DNA of 64,000 nt. It comes from Epiperipatus broadwayi (taxonomy: Eukaryota; Onychophora; Udeonychophora; Euonychophora; Peripatidae). The stretch lies in the NCBI GenBank assembly GCA_028023455.1, contig JAQFVV010006649.1, forward strand, positions 370,001-434,000, in the 5' to 3' direction. Positions 34,428-48,130 of this stretch are shown in pieces (the stretch's first letter is position 1; every line of letters starts with the position of its first letter). Under the pieces are notes generated by a model. It did no database searches. It was not told where the DNA came from and was given only the letters and a program-made list of their open reading frames with translations. The position numbers and the translations under genes were made by a program.

Positions 34428-35806
34428 GTAACCATACAGACTCTAGTGCAAATTTTAAAACCTTTAAACACAAAGTTAAAGGCTGTAAAACATCTAAAAG
34501 CATTATTTCTCAACAAAATGTTTCAATGGAAAACTTCACAGAATTACGAGATAATAAAATAGCTAATGACTTCGTATCTTTTACCGCAACCAACTCTAAA
34601 AACAAACACGATAAAACCGATAAAGATGACTTTAATCCGCCAAATGTCATGACATCCATGCCTAATAGTGGACAATCGCATCTCAATTTAAATCTTTACA
34701 ATTTTCATCCACTTCCCAAAAATGTTAGCACTGATCTTCATCAAAATAGAAATCCTACAGATAGATGTTGAAAAATATATATCTAATTCCACTAGTTATA
34801 ACAATTTGCAAACAGGCCATAACAATGAAACAATAACATATGATAGCACCGTAACCTCTAATAAAAGCTCCACAAATACCACGAGTCTAAACGTAGACAA
34901 TCCACATGAACTCCTGCTAGATATTACCGTCATATTTGTAAATATTACTCCCAGTTATAACTATAGTCATAATAAAGACGATTATCTTGATTGCTCCATG
35001 TTGGATGATAGTGAAAAATTCTTTAATTTTAGCGATAACTGATATACAGCTTTCATTAATTCGGTTTCCATTAGACAGACTATATGAGCTCATAAATTAT
35101 CAGCAGCTCTGAAAAGGCATACATACCCTACTCACTCATCCCAGTGATTGTTACGTTTAGAGTTTAAACCATGTGTTGGTAGGATGAACTTTAAAAATAA
35201 TTATTGTTCTCTTGCTGGCTTGGTTCTCTGTTATATTGATATGAACAGGCCCACCACACTCAAGGGTAGAATTCAAAACTGCATAACACAGTTTACACAA
35301 CATGACTTGCAGAATATTCTCATAAATTTTGGAACAGTAAACAAGTTTAACCCTTATTTAAATGATCAAATATTCTCAAACACAGTTGTCTTTGTATTCA
35401 CCCTTAAAAAAAAATGTCTGTCCTACTGACATTCCTACAGTTATCTTTGCCAGAGAATCTCCAATTGTTTTTATTTTTTCGTGGTGTGCAGCCACAATGC
35501 TTTCATTGTCTTCAGCAGCATACACACCTTATTAAAAACTGTCCACTTAAAATTTGTGACAAGTGTGGCACCAGCAAAAACAAATCACACCAGTGTGATA
35601 ATATCTCATCTAACATCAATGTATCGGATGCAATGAATAACCGTAGACCTTTGCGGCATGGCTTAGATGATAACTTTATGCACGATGGCAAATCTAAACA
35701 GTTAACCATGTCTACAAGTATTGATTCAAATGAACATAGCACCTATATAAGTGAAAACAACTTCAACTTTCCAATACACCAAAAATCAACCCTAGAAATT
35801 CACTAA
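34391..35806 (+). pseudogene. LINE ORF1 remnant with zinc knuckles
   Basis: Three overlapping open blocks in different frames (34391-34771, 34722-35042, 35148-35429) and a fourth (35414-35806). The first two are rich in N, S, T and K, as LINE ORF1 N-termini often are. The fourth has two CCHC-type knuckles: CFHCLQQHTHLIKNC near 35498 and CDKCGTSKNKSHQC near 35558. Such knuckles are typical of ORF1 proteins of Jockey/I-type LINEs, which bind the element RNA. Frameshifts between blocks show the copy is inactive. Confidence 0.65.
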
Positions 35807-36160
35807 CAATACCAACTGAAATCACAAATGAAATCAGCATCAAACATCAACTTGAATCTGAAAATAATGCTATTGACACTAATAAAAACATCCATCAAGT
35901 AATCAAACAAACATGAACACTCAACAGCCAACAAACTTCAAAACATCGGTGACTACGGACCTGATAAATGCTTTAGCTCCCAACGAGCCTCAAAACTCTC
36001 AGCTTGATAGTCATCACATAGCCTTAATGACTACAGCCCCTATGGCACTCAATCTCTGCCATCCTCTGAAATGCATTCTGGAACTCATAACAAACAAAAC
36101 AAATCTCAAATACCAAAAAATCTCAAAAAAGACACAATTCCAAAAATAATCAATCAAACA

Positions 36161-36372
36161 TCCAAGGCACAGTTTTAATTTCTCATCAAAGCTCTGGGAA
36201 GATTAATAAAAGGAAATCAAATATTGTTAATAAGTCAAGTTCTGAAGAGGATAGCAACTTGATTTCTATCCAAGACACAGTTAAATTCTCATCAAAGCTT
36301 TGGGAAGATTAATAAAATGAAATCAAATATTGTTAATAAGTCAAGTTCTGAAGAGGATAGCGACTTGATTTC
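36161..36372. repeat. 108-bp tandem duplication between LINE ORFs
   Basis: TCCAAG(G/A)CACAGTT starts both copies (36161 and 36269). They share TCAAATATTGTTAATAAG and TCTGAAGAGGATAGC, with a few substitutions. Confidence 0.9.
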
Positions 36373-36839
36373 TCTTAGTCTGCATTTGCCCTCTCCATCA
36401 CCAAGACTTGCAACTAGATATTAACAACCATCATAATTCATTAGAAAAGAACTATGGATGTTGTTCACACCAGCCCCTTAGCTTCTACTGAAGGCACATT
36501 ATCTAAGCATCAGATAGTCTCTGATACCGAAGATTTCCTTGGGGAGTCATAGCTGAAGTCATCCAACTCATCTTAAATTTGTCCTAATGAGCTCAAAAAT
36601 CCAGGCCTCTGCAACCCCAATGACTGTCAGACTTCCTTCACTGAATTCATTACTTCTGTAGTTGGTGATTCAGATCAAAACCTTTATGAAATGTAAGATA
36701 GCTGGTATGAATATCCGCTGAATCAATTCCTTGACCAGAGTATATGACATTAAGAATTGGTTCCTGTTAAACTCTTCTCACATATTACTCATGGGCGAGA
36801 CCAAGTACCATTTTAACACTAATTCCAACATATTATCGA

Positions 36840-37290
36840 TTCTTTCGTTTTTTGGATATGTCATTCTCAATTGGCTCATCTGCCGCCGGTGGAGTTGGAA
36901 ATATTAATCAATAAATGTCTTTCACCTTCAAGTTTTAACATCCTATTTGTTAATTCCAACATTATTATCATAGATGTCAATTACTGGGGCTATCCGATCA
37001 TATTTGCCTATGTCTACACACAAAAAGGATGCTTCTGCATACCACAAGATAATCCATATATTAAACTCAATATAGTAACTGATCCACCCCTGCTATACTA
37101 CTTGGAGACTTCAATATCTCCTACAGTGACTTCAATAAAAGTTTCCTTCACTTAATAAATCGCCCATTCTATGTGGAGAGGGCTTTTTTCCTTCCGATGT
37201 TTTCTTTTATACTAGGAGTAAAAGGTCTCTAATTGATCTGATGTTTTACACACCAGACTTCACTTTGACATCCTGTTCCCTTCTCTGGCC
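36840..37290 (+). pseudogene. LINE endonuclease domain remnant
   Basis: Apurinic-like endonuclease features in successive frames: a beta-strand-like IIIIDVNYWGYPIIFAYVY near 36960, then LLGDFNIS near 37098, which is the signature of the EEP endonuclease of non-LTR elements, then SLIDLMFYTPDF near 37228 in another frame. The order suits ORF2 of a Jockey/R1/I-type LINE. Several stops and frameshifts. Confidence 0.65.
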
Positions 37291-37997
37291 ACATGGCATT
37301 TGTTGTTGATTTTAATTCCAACAAGATGTCTTTAACACCAATCAGTCGCAACAAAATAATGCGCATGGTTGGGAAATCCAACATGACGCCCATAGTTTCA
37401 GAGGCTTACACTCTTTCGGAAAATCAATATATTGGCCCTTCCAGCAGAAGAGAGCTGGTTTGCCTTTATTGGAATTCTGCAGACTGTTCTGAATCATTAT
37501 TCCAGAAATATTAAGGGCCTAACAGCATGCTAAGGAATTTAGTTGACATAAACACACAATTACAGACAATGCAGCAGAGATACCCCAATCCTCAAGAAAT
37601 TTGCATTGAAGAATCCAACAGAAGTCATTGGCAGAATGGACATCCGTCAGGAGAGCCAAGTCATATCTTTCTTATCATCATTGTTGGACTCTAGCCTATC
37701 TTCGGTGGGCTCTTGGAACGAATAAAAAATTAACACTCTCTTCAAACAGCATAAACAGAAACTCCTTTATTGGCCCTCCAATGATGCAAATCATTAGTGA
37801 CCATTTTTGTCTAGTTATGGCAGTGACTCTGGGACAACATGATATCACTGTGGCATCAATACAAGATGAGCTTTCCTCTCTCCCATGTGGCGTACATCCA
37901 GGTCTGCACGGCATACCCAAATTTCTTGCTCATCTAAGCACATTTACAGTGCCAATTATATTCAAAGTGATTGATCATTTAACTACACAAAATTGAT

Positions 37998-38715
37998 TCA
38001 TTCCACAAATTTATATCCAATAGCCCTTGTGCCCTTTCTTAAAAACACCTAACCAATCACAGATTTATCAAGCATTCAGCCCATATCTATGTCTTCTTTA
38101 ATAATTAAAATTTTGGAATCGGTGATTAAGGATCGAATACAGCCTCTCATTCATAAACACATCTCCATAAATCAGTATGGGAAGGGCTCATCCACGTCCC
38201 ATGCCATGACTAAAGTTACAGCCATAATAGATTTTATCAGAAATCAACGCAAATCTAAACCAATTGCCATCCAGCTTGATATTGCTGCAGCATTTGACTC
38301 GGTCAGGGTAGACATTCTTCTGGATACTCTGGTGTAGTATGACGTTCCGGGTGCAATAATACAGATAATTGGCAATCTCCTTAATAACAGAGAGATTTTT
38401 GTTTCTTTAGATGGGAAGATTACACCTGGTGTCAGACCATTTAAAGCCATCCCACAAGGCTCTCCCCTCAGCTCTCTTCTTTTCACTGCATACATTAACC
38501 CTCTGCTCGTTGACATGGAAAAAAAACCTCTTTGGTATGTTTGTTCCATTTCTAAATCAACAAATAACCTTTTTGCCTATATTGATGATATTATGGTCTT
38601 ACTCCCCGATACCAAGTTCATTCCTCGGCTAATGTTAATCATTCAGCAATACTCTTCCAATTTTTATCTTAAAGTGAATCATGACAAATCTGGCAAATCA
38701 AATCTGATAAACTAA
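37998..38715 (+). pseudogene. LINE reverse transcriptase domain remnant
   Basis: One frame is open from 38089 to 38715 apart from a single TAG at 38335-38337. It holds the RT landmarks in order: LDIAAAFDSVR near 38276 (first catalytic Asp), IPQGSPLSSLLF near 38450, and FAYIDDIMVL near 38573 (IDD in place of the usual ADD box), then LKVNHDKS near 38668. This is a non-LTR type RT of the Jockey/R1/I group, not the RTE group seen at 9-10 kb. Confidence 0.8.
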
Positions 38716-39773
38716 TTAATTTAGTCTTCGCATCAAGTCCCCTAAGATTCTTGGGATTCCTAGTTTTCAAATCAACTACAGCCATGGCGAAAGACATTCA
38801 GGAAGGGATCATACATATGACTGAAAATATCACTATCTCACTCTCCAAAGTCTATCTATCACTGTTTGGGAAGGTTGGTCTTCTTAATATGATTGTCATG
38901 CCTAGAATATCATACTATGTCCCCTTCATTAAATACACAAAAAATTTCATACTATGCCCCCTTCATTAAATACACAAAAAATTTTGAAAACAAAATCAAT
39001 AGTTTATACTCCAGACTACTCTGGAAAGGTCGAACTGTTGCAGTAAGTCTTAGAGGACTCCAACGCCCCAGGAAACTCAGTGGACTGTCTTTCCATTCTA
39101 TCCAAGCTATCATCCAGAAAATATTTAACACACTTCATAACCTCACCCATGTCTTTGCATATCATGATATAAATAAGATAGTCCCAACTGACTGGCCTCC
39201 TCCTTATCCCAAATCTTGGATATTGGCTTTAATTCGTCATTTAGAGCAACACCAATCCATTACATAGTCTACCTTTGATCAGAAAATCAAGCTATGGGAA
39301 GCTTATAACCTCATACATCCAAATCAACAAAGTTTATCAACCAGCCTTCAGATTAATAATCATAAATTATTTCATCTCCTCAAAAGATGCAGCCTTGACA
39401 TAAAATTCTTCGATTTTGCTGTCAAAATTAACATGTCCGCCCTACCTACCAATTCTTTCCTGCATTTCAAAAGAGGATATAACAAAATCCAATCTGCAGC
39501 CTGTGCTCAATGGACTATGAATCAATTGATCATATCTTTCTTAAATGCCCACAGATGAAATCTATAAGAGAACTCATCATCTTCAAAGTCTCAATTAATA
39601 GTGAGCTCGTATTATCACTAGACAAAGCAGTGCAGTCTGGCACTTATTCAATAATCAGAATTTCTTTATTCCTGCATATGCTTTGGATAGTCAGATGTAA
39701 AATGCTAATTCAATTGCCACAACCAAACCCAAGCTCCCTATTCGTACATCTAATCAAAGAAATTAAAAAGTGA
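38716..39773 (+). pseudogene. LINE ORF2 C-terminal region with CCHC motif
   Basis: Several frames continue the ORF2 thumb and connection, with open blocks at 38751-38969, 38893-39267 and 39510-39773. At 39495-39548 the translation CSLCSMDYESIDHIFLKC gives C-X2-C-X8-H-X4-C, the zinc-binding motif at the end of many Jockey/R1/I-type ORF2 proteins. The element seems to end soon after 39773; I did not find a clear poly-A tail. Confidence 0.65.
38911..38984. repeat. 37-bp tandem duplication in LINE ORF2
   Basis: CATACTATGTCCCCTTCATT at 38911 and CATACTATGCCCCCTTCATT at 38948. The unit length is not a multiple of three, so it adds a frameshift to the ORF. Confidence 0.9.
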
Positions 39774-42700
39774 GATGAACTCCATAATCAAAACTTTCAA
39801 TGACATGTCTCTCTTTTCAACAACATAAATGATTGCAATAGCAGTTAACATACATGATATCTCATCCCCTAAATAAATCAAGTTATGTTTAAATCACTGA
39901 ACCCAATAATGCTCCTACCCATTAAAATTTTGATACATCTAACTCATACTATCAAAGCAATCCTGACCACTCTGCATCCTTGTACTTCTTACAACAATTT
40001 AAAGACGTAATACAAGAACATTCATCTTTAGCAAAGCATGTATAACAACAATAACCTCTTCTCCTTGTATCATATGATTTTCTTGTTCTTTTTAACTTTG
40101 TAACATACCTTTTTGAATAAATTAAGTTTAGAAATGAAGTATTATGATCAAGTAATAATTTCATAAGCTCAATTTTCAAAAGCTTTGTCATAAGCTTAAA
40201 TTAGCCTTTATATCACTAAGATGAGTTATATATATTGTGCCCTTTTCTATAGGTCAATGATAGTTATAAATGGTCAATTACTAAAAAATTTTAAAATTAA
40301 TATTATATAGTACTTAAAATTATAGATTATATTAAGCAGTAAAAGATTAATATGGTATATTTAATAATAAATATTGTGATGGTGAGAATTGTATCTAATT
40401 CTATATTTTTCTAAATTGTTTTTCAAAATTTTATATAATTATTTTATATAATATAAGTAGCAAATTTATTAAGACAGATAAAAATAGACTAAACACCGGA
40501 AATGACTACGTGACTGTCTGAAATATTCTATGTTTAAGCACCGGTTTAAATTAATACTAATACTTAAAATATTTAAATAGTATATTATAGAAGTGGATGG
40601 AATTGTCACACATCATAATAAAAATAAGTAGTATACACCTTTATTAATTATTGTTTCAAAATTGTTTTAAAGGTAGTTAAATTGTAATAGATAATAATTG
40701 ATTTAAAAATAATAATGAGTTAACATTTAAGTCTATTACGTCATGATTTTTAAACTTTAGAAATTGTTTATAAATCCAAGTAGGGATTGACCAATAAAAA
40801 ATAGATCTTGGCAGACAACCAAAATCGCGCCAACTAATTGTATAAACGGGGGAGAACAAAAATGTGTTGACTCCAGAGCAGAGGTAAAAGTTTAAGCTCT
40901 CTAATTTTTTTTTCTTTCTTCAATTTATTAGTCAATTTTATTATAATTTTAATAATATCTTTGAAAGAAACCAACTGACAATTTAAAAATCATCCGAAGA
41001 GAATCTTAGAATAATATGTTTTAAAAAAAAGTTTTCATAGTAATGTTTCACTAACTTTACAGTAACCTGCCAGTGGATTCTATCGAAATATAATCGGAGT
41101 TTTCAATAGAAAATGGATAGATTCTTAAAACCAAGTTGTAAATTTTATAATGTTCCAAATATGTTAATATTATTCGTTGATATAGTTTATATAGCGTATC
41201 ACTATGAAAGCTGTTTTCGTGCGTATAAAATCAATGAAAGGACATTGTGCGCAAAGTTAATGAAGATAATGGAAAATAAAAATAAGTATTATTCGTATAA
41301 GAATAAATGGACAAAAGGAATTTTAATATTGAAATAGTTTGAATTGCTTTCTTTAAGATGACTTGAGAAAATACTCTAGAAAATAAGATCGAAAGTAGTG
41401 TCTATAAAATAATAATGAATGAAAGTGAAGTTTACCAAGGAAAACACTTGCCTAAAGAGAAAAAAAATATTTTACAGAAGAGAAATATAAAATATTGGAT
41501 CCATGGAAAATGCAATTGGTACCGTAATTATTAAATACTTGTAGTTTAACTAGAAATAAAGATGCATCAACGCGCTGAGGTAATATTCGCCAGAACATTA
41601 AAAGCTTCGTGGGATAACTAAATAAAATGTTTTCTAATAATTTTGGATTAAACACTAAAACTAAAGATCATCTAAACAGTTTATTAAATGAACTAATTTA
41701 TTTAAAACTTTAATAAGCATAAAGGAGAACATTCGGACAAAAGAAGAAATAATAAATATTATGGGACTAACCAAGATTTACCGTCAGAAAAATATGTGAT
41801 TATGGTTTGAATTATTTTCTTTACTAATCTAAGTTAAACATTAAGTTTAGATAGCGATAGGGAAAACAAAATACATTAATTCGTAATATAACATTATATG
41901 AAATAATATGTTTTGATTTTGAATTTTAAAATAAAATTGTATGTATGTGGAAATTTGTATATTTGCGATGCTCGAAGAGAAAGAAACCTACTACGAACTC
42001 TGATAGGAAGATAAAGATTGTTTTTGGTAACATTTATAATTATTAATGATTTATAATGTATGTTTTATTTATTTAGATCAGCTGAGAATCGAATGAATGT
42101 AGCGCAAAAGTTTTATTGTTATTATTGTTGTAAAACGCATTTTTGAAAACAACACTCTTAAACACTTTGAGATGTGATTAGATTTTTAAAAAATATGCAT
42201 ACGATAATCATTTTATGTGTTATTAATATAGTTCAATATAACCGATGGTTATGTGATATTTTCTGTTAATTTTCCGATTGGGATATTTAAATGTTATTTT
42301 AACAAAACGTAGATGTTGAACCTACGGTGTAATAAAGCAAGACAAATTGTTCTTATGGAATAGGGAAATGTTTTATATTAGCGAATTTTGTTTATTGTTT
42401 TAAAAAAGTAGTTAGTATTTTATCGATGTTGGGTACAGTAAAAATCTCGAGAGATAGTTTGGGTAGTGACTTGGTAGTACGTGGTGATTCGGAAACCAAG
42501 AGGATGTATTAAAAACTAGGATGCTACAGGGAGTGAAATAATAAGTAGTTTTAGATGTTAATCAGCGTAGTTAACAAAGCCCTACGACTGGTACACATGT
42601 TGTCTTGGACAGTGGTATTTTATATATATCTTGTGAGTCATACTAGATGTTTGGTAAAGCTGAGTAAATAGCTGCCACATCATGCTTATCGCCAAGGTTA

Positions 42701-45700
42701 TTAGACAATGAATGTTGGACCTATTCACACTGTTCCATACATTTTTGAAGTATATTGCGGATAAGTTATCTATCTATTTTCCCGATATTCTATACATCTT
42801 TCGCTATCTTTATCTGTATTTCTTGCAACTACATCGTTATATGATAAGTCTATTAAAAGGGAAACAATAGATATTTTAGAATGTATGTCATGCTATTATT
42901 TGGAATAAGAATAGTTAAGTATTAACGAAGAGTAGATTATGATTATTGAAAGAAAGATGCAGATATCCTAAGAAGGGAAGGAGTTAGAGAATTATGTTAA
43001 TTCCTTTTAAGAAATGAACTATAATTTTATAAAAGTATATCCAAATAGAAATATACAAAAATATTAAATATAATTTCATGTTTTCTTATTGTTAATTATA
43101 TTTTAAAAAAATATAAGTATTGCATATTTAAAAAATACAATAACATTCGATAATTATAGCATATATGAAACTGTAACAGGTGATAATTAAACCCATGTTA
43201 TAGTATTATACATGAGTATGGCTTATGGAATAAACGTATTATAGTTTACGAGCATTGGAGAACAAACGTTAAAAGTAATAATAATATTTGAATAATATGC
43301 GGAGTGATTTATATAAAGTTACAAGAAAATGTAATTTTCTTTTAAAAACCATATTGATTGTAAAATTATGATGTTATAAATGATGTTTATCCACATAGAT
43401 AATTTATAATACAGTAACTTTAATATTAAAAGGTAAAGAATGGTGTTACCCATAAAATAGTTAAAATAAGTGATATGATAAACCTAATGAGAAATAAATA
43501 AATAACTTTTAAAAGGCATAATAAGTTTAATTAACGATAAAAGAAATATAAATGTGTATAGTTCAGCTATTGTAGTGTAAAGAAAAATGAGGATATCCCT
43601 TGTAAATAGATGTAGATGGATTTGTTTGTTTTATTTATTTTTATTGATGTTAATAAAATTTTAAAATTTGTTTATTAAAACTTGTGTCTGAGTTTTGTTT
43701 TCTCTACATCATTGCATGAATTCACAGGGTATTTTCACAACCATTAAACTAAGTAGATGATTGTTTGCACAAAAGATAAATAGAGAAGTATGTTTAATCT
43801 TAAATATTTATTGATGTTCTTATAATTAAATAATTATAAAATTGCATTGCGTTACTGGTCATCAATCCATTATCTTAATATTTTGCTAAATTATATGCTA
43901 TTAGTTGCCACTTGCTTTATTTATCAGATTATCTAAACACTGCCACTTATTAATTTATTTTATTACTTAAAGATAAAAAAAGGGGATATTAGATTATTAA
44001 CTAATTTATTACGGTTATAAATTTGCGATGAAAGAAAAGCTGTACTAGTTGGATTAAGCAATGAAGATTGTGATTATTATTGTTTTATTATTAATCTAAT
44101 TTCAGAGTAGTAGATTATGACATAAAATCCCTTATCATATTTTGCTACCATATATGTTTATTAACATATGAATAAATTTAAGAACCTGAGATTATTTCAT
44201 TTGAGCTAGATGATTACTATTATTATTATTAGAGATAAAAGATTAATACTTTAATTGTTAAATGAGTCTTAGTGATTAGAAGTTGCGGAAGTCATAAGAA
44301 TACTATGTAGTTATTATGTGTAATAGTAGTATAAGGGGTGATAGTGTTCTTATGCCATTGAGGTGGTATCCTGTGGGATATTGTCTCAATGTAATCTACC
44401 TTGTCACCCGTATTTCCACCTCTAGTATCATGAATTCCTGAATATTTATTTGAGTTAGTTTAAAACAGAACCTAAGTTAATTTTAAGAAACTTGAGCTAG
44501 TAAAGCATTTAATTGAATATTTCATTAATTATTAGAGCTAGAACCCGGTTAGGTGATTTTCACTATATTATATTTATTTTGGGGGAGGTGGAGATGCGGG
44601 AACGGGGCGGTTTGATTATGGCCCTCAACGTGATTGGCCTGATGTGTAGTGGAGCTACACACGATGACAAGGGCAGAATATATAAAGATGAAATAGTCTT
44701 TAAAAAGCTTGCTGTAGGCAAAATACTTTTTTTATTCTTTTCCCTTTCTAAATAAAAAGGGAATAATGAAATAGAATTCACCAAGTATAACATTGTTGAA
44801 TGGGAAAACTTTAATCGATTTCCATCTTTGGTATTCTCTAGTCAAGAGTAGTTAGTTACTGATTAACCAACTTATTAATGTGGTGGCTAGCTGGGTTGGT
44901 TATAGACAGCTACTTGAAACAAAAATTTTATACTTATTTGCAATCAAAAAAATTTCAAGTTTTACCTTTTCTAAATTTAAATCTAGCTTGTATCTATAGC
45001 AATGAAAGTGTTAACCACTATATCATGAAGTTTTGCATTATATAGATATATATTGGGAGGATAGCTTAAAATCGCACCCACACAAACCTTAGCCACCTGA
45101 AATATCGGATTGTTTTTTTTAAATTAAGATGTAAACATAAAGTAAATAATAAGTTTTGCAGAACACTCTTAAAAATATAAATGTTTAAATAGTTATGACA
45201 GTGTACTAATTGTATATTAAATAGTGGAAATGGTAGGTCGTTTACCATGAAATCATATATATATTAGTAATAAAATTAATTCTAGTGTTTGATAAAAAAA
45301 AATATAAATATTGGAAAAGTTCATACAAATTTATATATATTAACAATTGTATTGTATTGAAGAGCTTGTGTGTTTATAATAAATGTAGACAATGATTTGT
45401 ATGATGAAAAAACAGTCATAGCAATGGAAAAACGGTCAAGTATTTTACTAAGTAACCAAATATAAGAAGGGAATCATATTATTATTATTATTATTTTAAA
45501 TGAATCATTAATCACAATATTTGTATAATACACACCGCGAATCAACAATGGGAATGACACCGGGTATAAAAAGAAAAACAATTCCGTCTCTTGCCTCTTT
45601 AAAACTGTGTATCTGACATGGAAAGTCATACTTTGTTGAAGCAGTTTTTTTTCAAACATTTTTTTTTACAAAATGGACACTGTTTAAATAAACGTCTAAC

Positions 45701-45826
45701 AAATGATAATAATTTTTTTTTTATTTGCCATTTGAAAAAAATTAAGGAAGCAAACTGAAGATTTTCATACAAGTTAAATGATCAGATAAGTTTCAAATAA
45801 CTTACAAATTAAAAAAAAAAAAAGTT
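39774..45826. other. Long AT-rich unassigned stretch
   Basis: About 6 kb without a recognisable gene. Small frames (for example 41113-41337, 74 codons, Lys/Tyr-rich) match nothing I know. A TATA-like GTATAAACGGGGGAG lies near 40840, and an AATAAA-plus-GT-rich stretch ending CTCTACA lies near 43660-43708. These could be the promoter and 3' end of an old LTR, but no partner copy is present in the window. Confidence 0.5.
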
Positions 45827-46093
45827 ATGATTTTGCTTTTTGTAAAAACTAAACAAAGAAACTGTTCATTTAGATAAAATTTTTATGACAGGAATATATA
45901 TATCGCAAATAATAAATAACTGTATTCTATAGTATATATATTTAAATGCGAACCGCATATATGATTTTGTTTTTTGTAAAAACTAAACAAAGAAATTGTT
46001 CATTTAGATAAAATTTTTATGACAGGAATGTATATATTGCAAATAATAAATAACTATTCTATAGTATATATATTTTTAAATGCGAACCGCATA
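45827..46093. repeat. 134-bp tandem duplication
   Basis: Two copies (45827 and 45961) share ATGATTTTG, AAAACTAAACAAAGAAA and TATGACAGGAAT and end with AAATGCGAACCGCATAT. Only a few substitutions and small indels separate them. Confidence 0.9.
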
Positions 46094-46599
46094 TATATGT
46101 ATATAAACCTGTATATATATTGTAATGGATGTTTAAGACACCATTACAAAAATTATAGTTTTATAGGGGTGAAGAAAATAAAATAAATTTTTATATAAGG
46201 TTTCGTTTGTAAAACTTGATTAAAAGTTTTTTTTTAATGCTTGTACAAATATATATGTATATGCGTGGGAATTATATTTTAATACCACAGTTATATTTGG
46301 TTTTTAATTTTTAATTTTGAAAAAAAAAAAAAAAAACTAAGATTATTTTTTTTTTGTTAAATTTATGTAAAAGTAAAGTGTACAAATAGATTGCTTTTCA
46401 GATGTGGGGATTTAGATTGATAAGGCTAATTAAAAAAGAAAGAAAACAAAAAGAAAAGAATTTTTCATTAGTTGATTCCTAGATCTGTAAAGGGCAATTT
46501 ATTTTGTTAATTAGATAACTATTGTTATCTAGATCGAGAATTTTTAAATTTTAATTAAAAAGAAAAAGTTTGGTAATTGGTTTAAGAGATATGATTCAG
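46094..46599. other. AT-rich non-coding stretch
   Basis: Homopolymer-rich DNA, including an A-run at about 46320-46336. No feature seen. Confidence 0.55.
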
Positions 46600-48130
46600 A
46601 TATAACAGGCTGAATCAGGCCATTGGATTATCTAGGACTAGCTTTCAATACTTGCATGAGCTAGTATACTTGCAGCAGCGCAAAGAGACAGACGCAAACT
46701 CTGACAGGAGAATTGCACGATTCCTGCCAAAATACTTGGAAAGAACGATTCCGGCATATTCTGAAAGCTGATCCAGTAATTATTCTACCTAGAATGGACA
46801 TTAAACCTACAGCAAGAATATTTTCTTTACCATGATGTGCTAAGCTTCTCGCCAGGACAGGTTCGGACGTCCTGTGTCTCCATTAACTGCCTACAATGCC
46901 ATAAGAACCGGCTCCAAAGAAACCACTAACCAACTCGCCCAAGCCTACCGTCAGTGAACCCAGAGCAACGGACTAACCTAAGAAGTCTAGTGCACTAGCA
47001 TTGAAATAAATTATTAAGGTACCTTACATTTTTGCAATTTAAATAATGTTATCTTAGATTTGTTCCCTTTTTAAATATAAATGTTTTTTTTTAAGTTGTA
47101 TATTATGTAATTCGTTCTGTGTGCTTGATAATTTTTTTTTCTTTTAATGAGTGCTAATTTCAAACCTATTACTGTCCGTCCTATTTAAGTCTTAGTAAGT
47201 AAGATAGTAGCTTATTTTAATCTCACATCCCTTGTCGTTACAGAGCGCAGTCTGGATATTACAGACTAATTTAATTGGCTTTTGGCTTGTGACCCATTTT
47301 TATTAGCCGTACTTATGTCGCGACCTTAATTATTAGTAATAGATGATTACAAAATATAATAGTCTTTAGTTTTATTTCTTAAAGCTTCCAATTCGTTTAT
47401 TAGGGGCACGTACGATCGTTTTAACCCTTTCTATAGGTAGATCGTGAGCTCCTAGCCTGTCTCACTCAGAGGGAGGTCAATCGATTGAAAGTAATAACTT
47501 TCAACACCCTTTTATTATTATTAATGTTTTGGAAGCTACCTTCGCATTTCTTCTGTTTCGACATAAGTTTGCATCAAATACGGAGATCCAGCCTTTTCCT
47601 AACTATGGGTTATAAGCAGGAAGCTACCCCGCTTCTTACGTGAGATCACTGAATACTTGCTAATACTTCTGCGACGGTCAGTATTTTGCACTCTTTCACG
47701 CACAGAAAATCGCTCTCAAAGCCATATAAATATTTAAATTCAATTTTGACGAATGTACGTGTAGTACATATTTTAGGTGGGCTTTAAAGATTATTATTTA
47801 GATTTCTGTTTACTTATCCTTGCTACTAATAAAATTATTTATTTATTTACTTAGTTGATTTTGTTTTCTGTTGCTATCTTTTCAATTTTCCGAACAAAAC
47901 GTATAAGTTCTCATTTGCTTGATTGAGCTAGTCCGGCACATTCGATTCGCATGTCCTGTAACCCCTTAAAAATAAATGTCTAGTTCCAAATTTCGGACTA
48001 GTGGCGCCCTGGCGGTCAGTTTATGCGAATCTAAAGCTTTTATCCGGTATAATATATTGCAAAATATGATATATTTTGGCTAGAACGATTGTCGTCAGGT
48101 GGAACCTTTCCCCACTATGACCATGTGAAA
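46600..48130. other. GC-richer stretch, possible old LTR or leader
   Basis: Base composition rises relative to its surroundings and there is no open frame. A TGGCGCCC at 48002-48009 resembles the start of a retroelement primer-binding site, and a TATA-like CCATATAAATATT lies near 47722. A GGAAGCTACC block recurs (near 47530 and 47620). This could be a relict LTR, but the base before TGGCGCCC is not the usual CA end and no partner LTR was found. Confidence 0.3.

Noticed and set aside
41113-41337. 74-codon open frame starting MDRFLKPSCK
   Set aside because: Not recognised, short, and in an otherwise unassigned AT-rich stretch. It could be real but cannot be supported.
42420-42680. Less AT-rich segment that might be an exon or LTR
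   Set aside because: No open frame of note, no splice-site pair and no repeat partner in the window.
44336-44409. 74-nt segment with a 7-bp acceptor-like stem, tRNA-sized
   Set aside because: It lacks the conserved T-loop (GGTTCGANNCC) and D-loop features; an inner CATTGAG/CTCAATG stem exists but not a cloverleaf.
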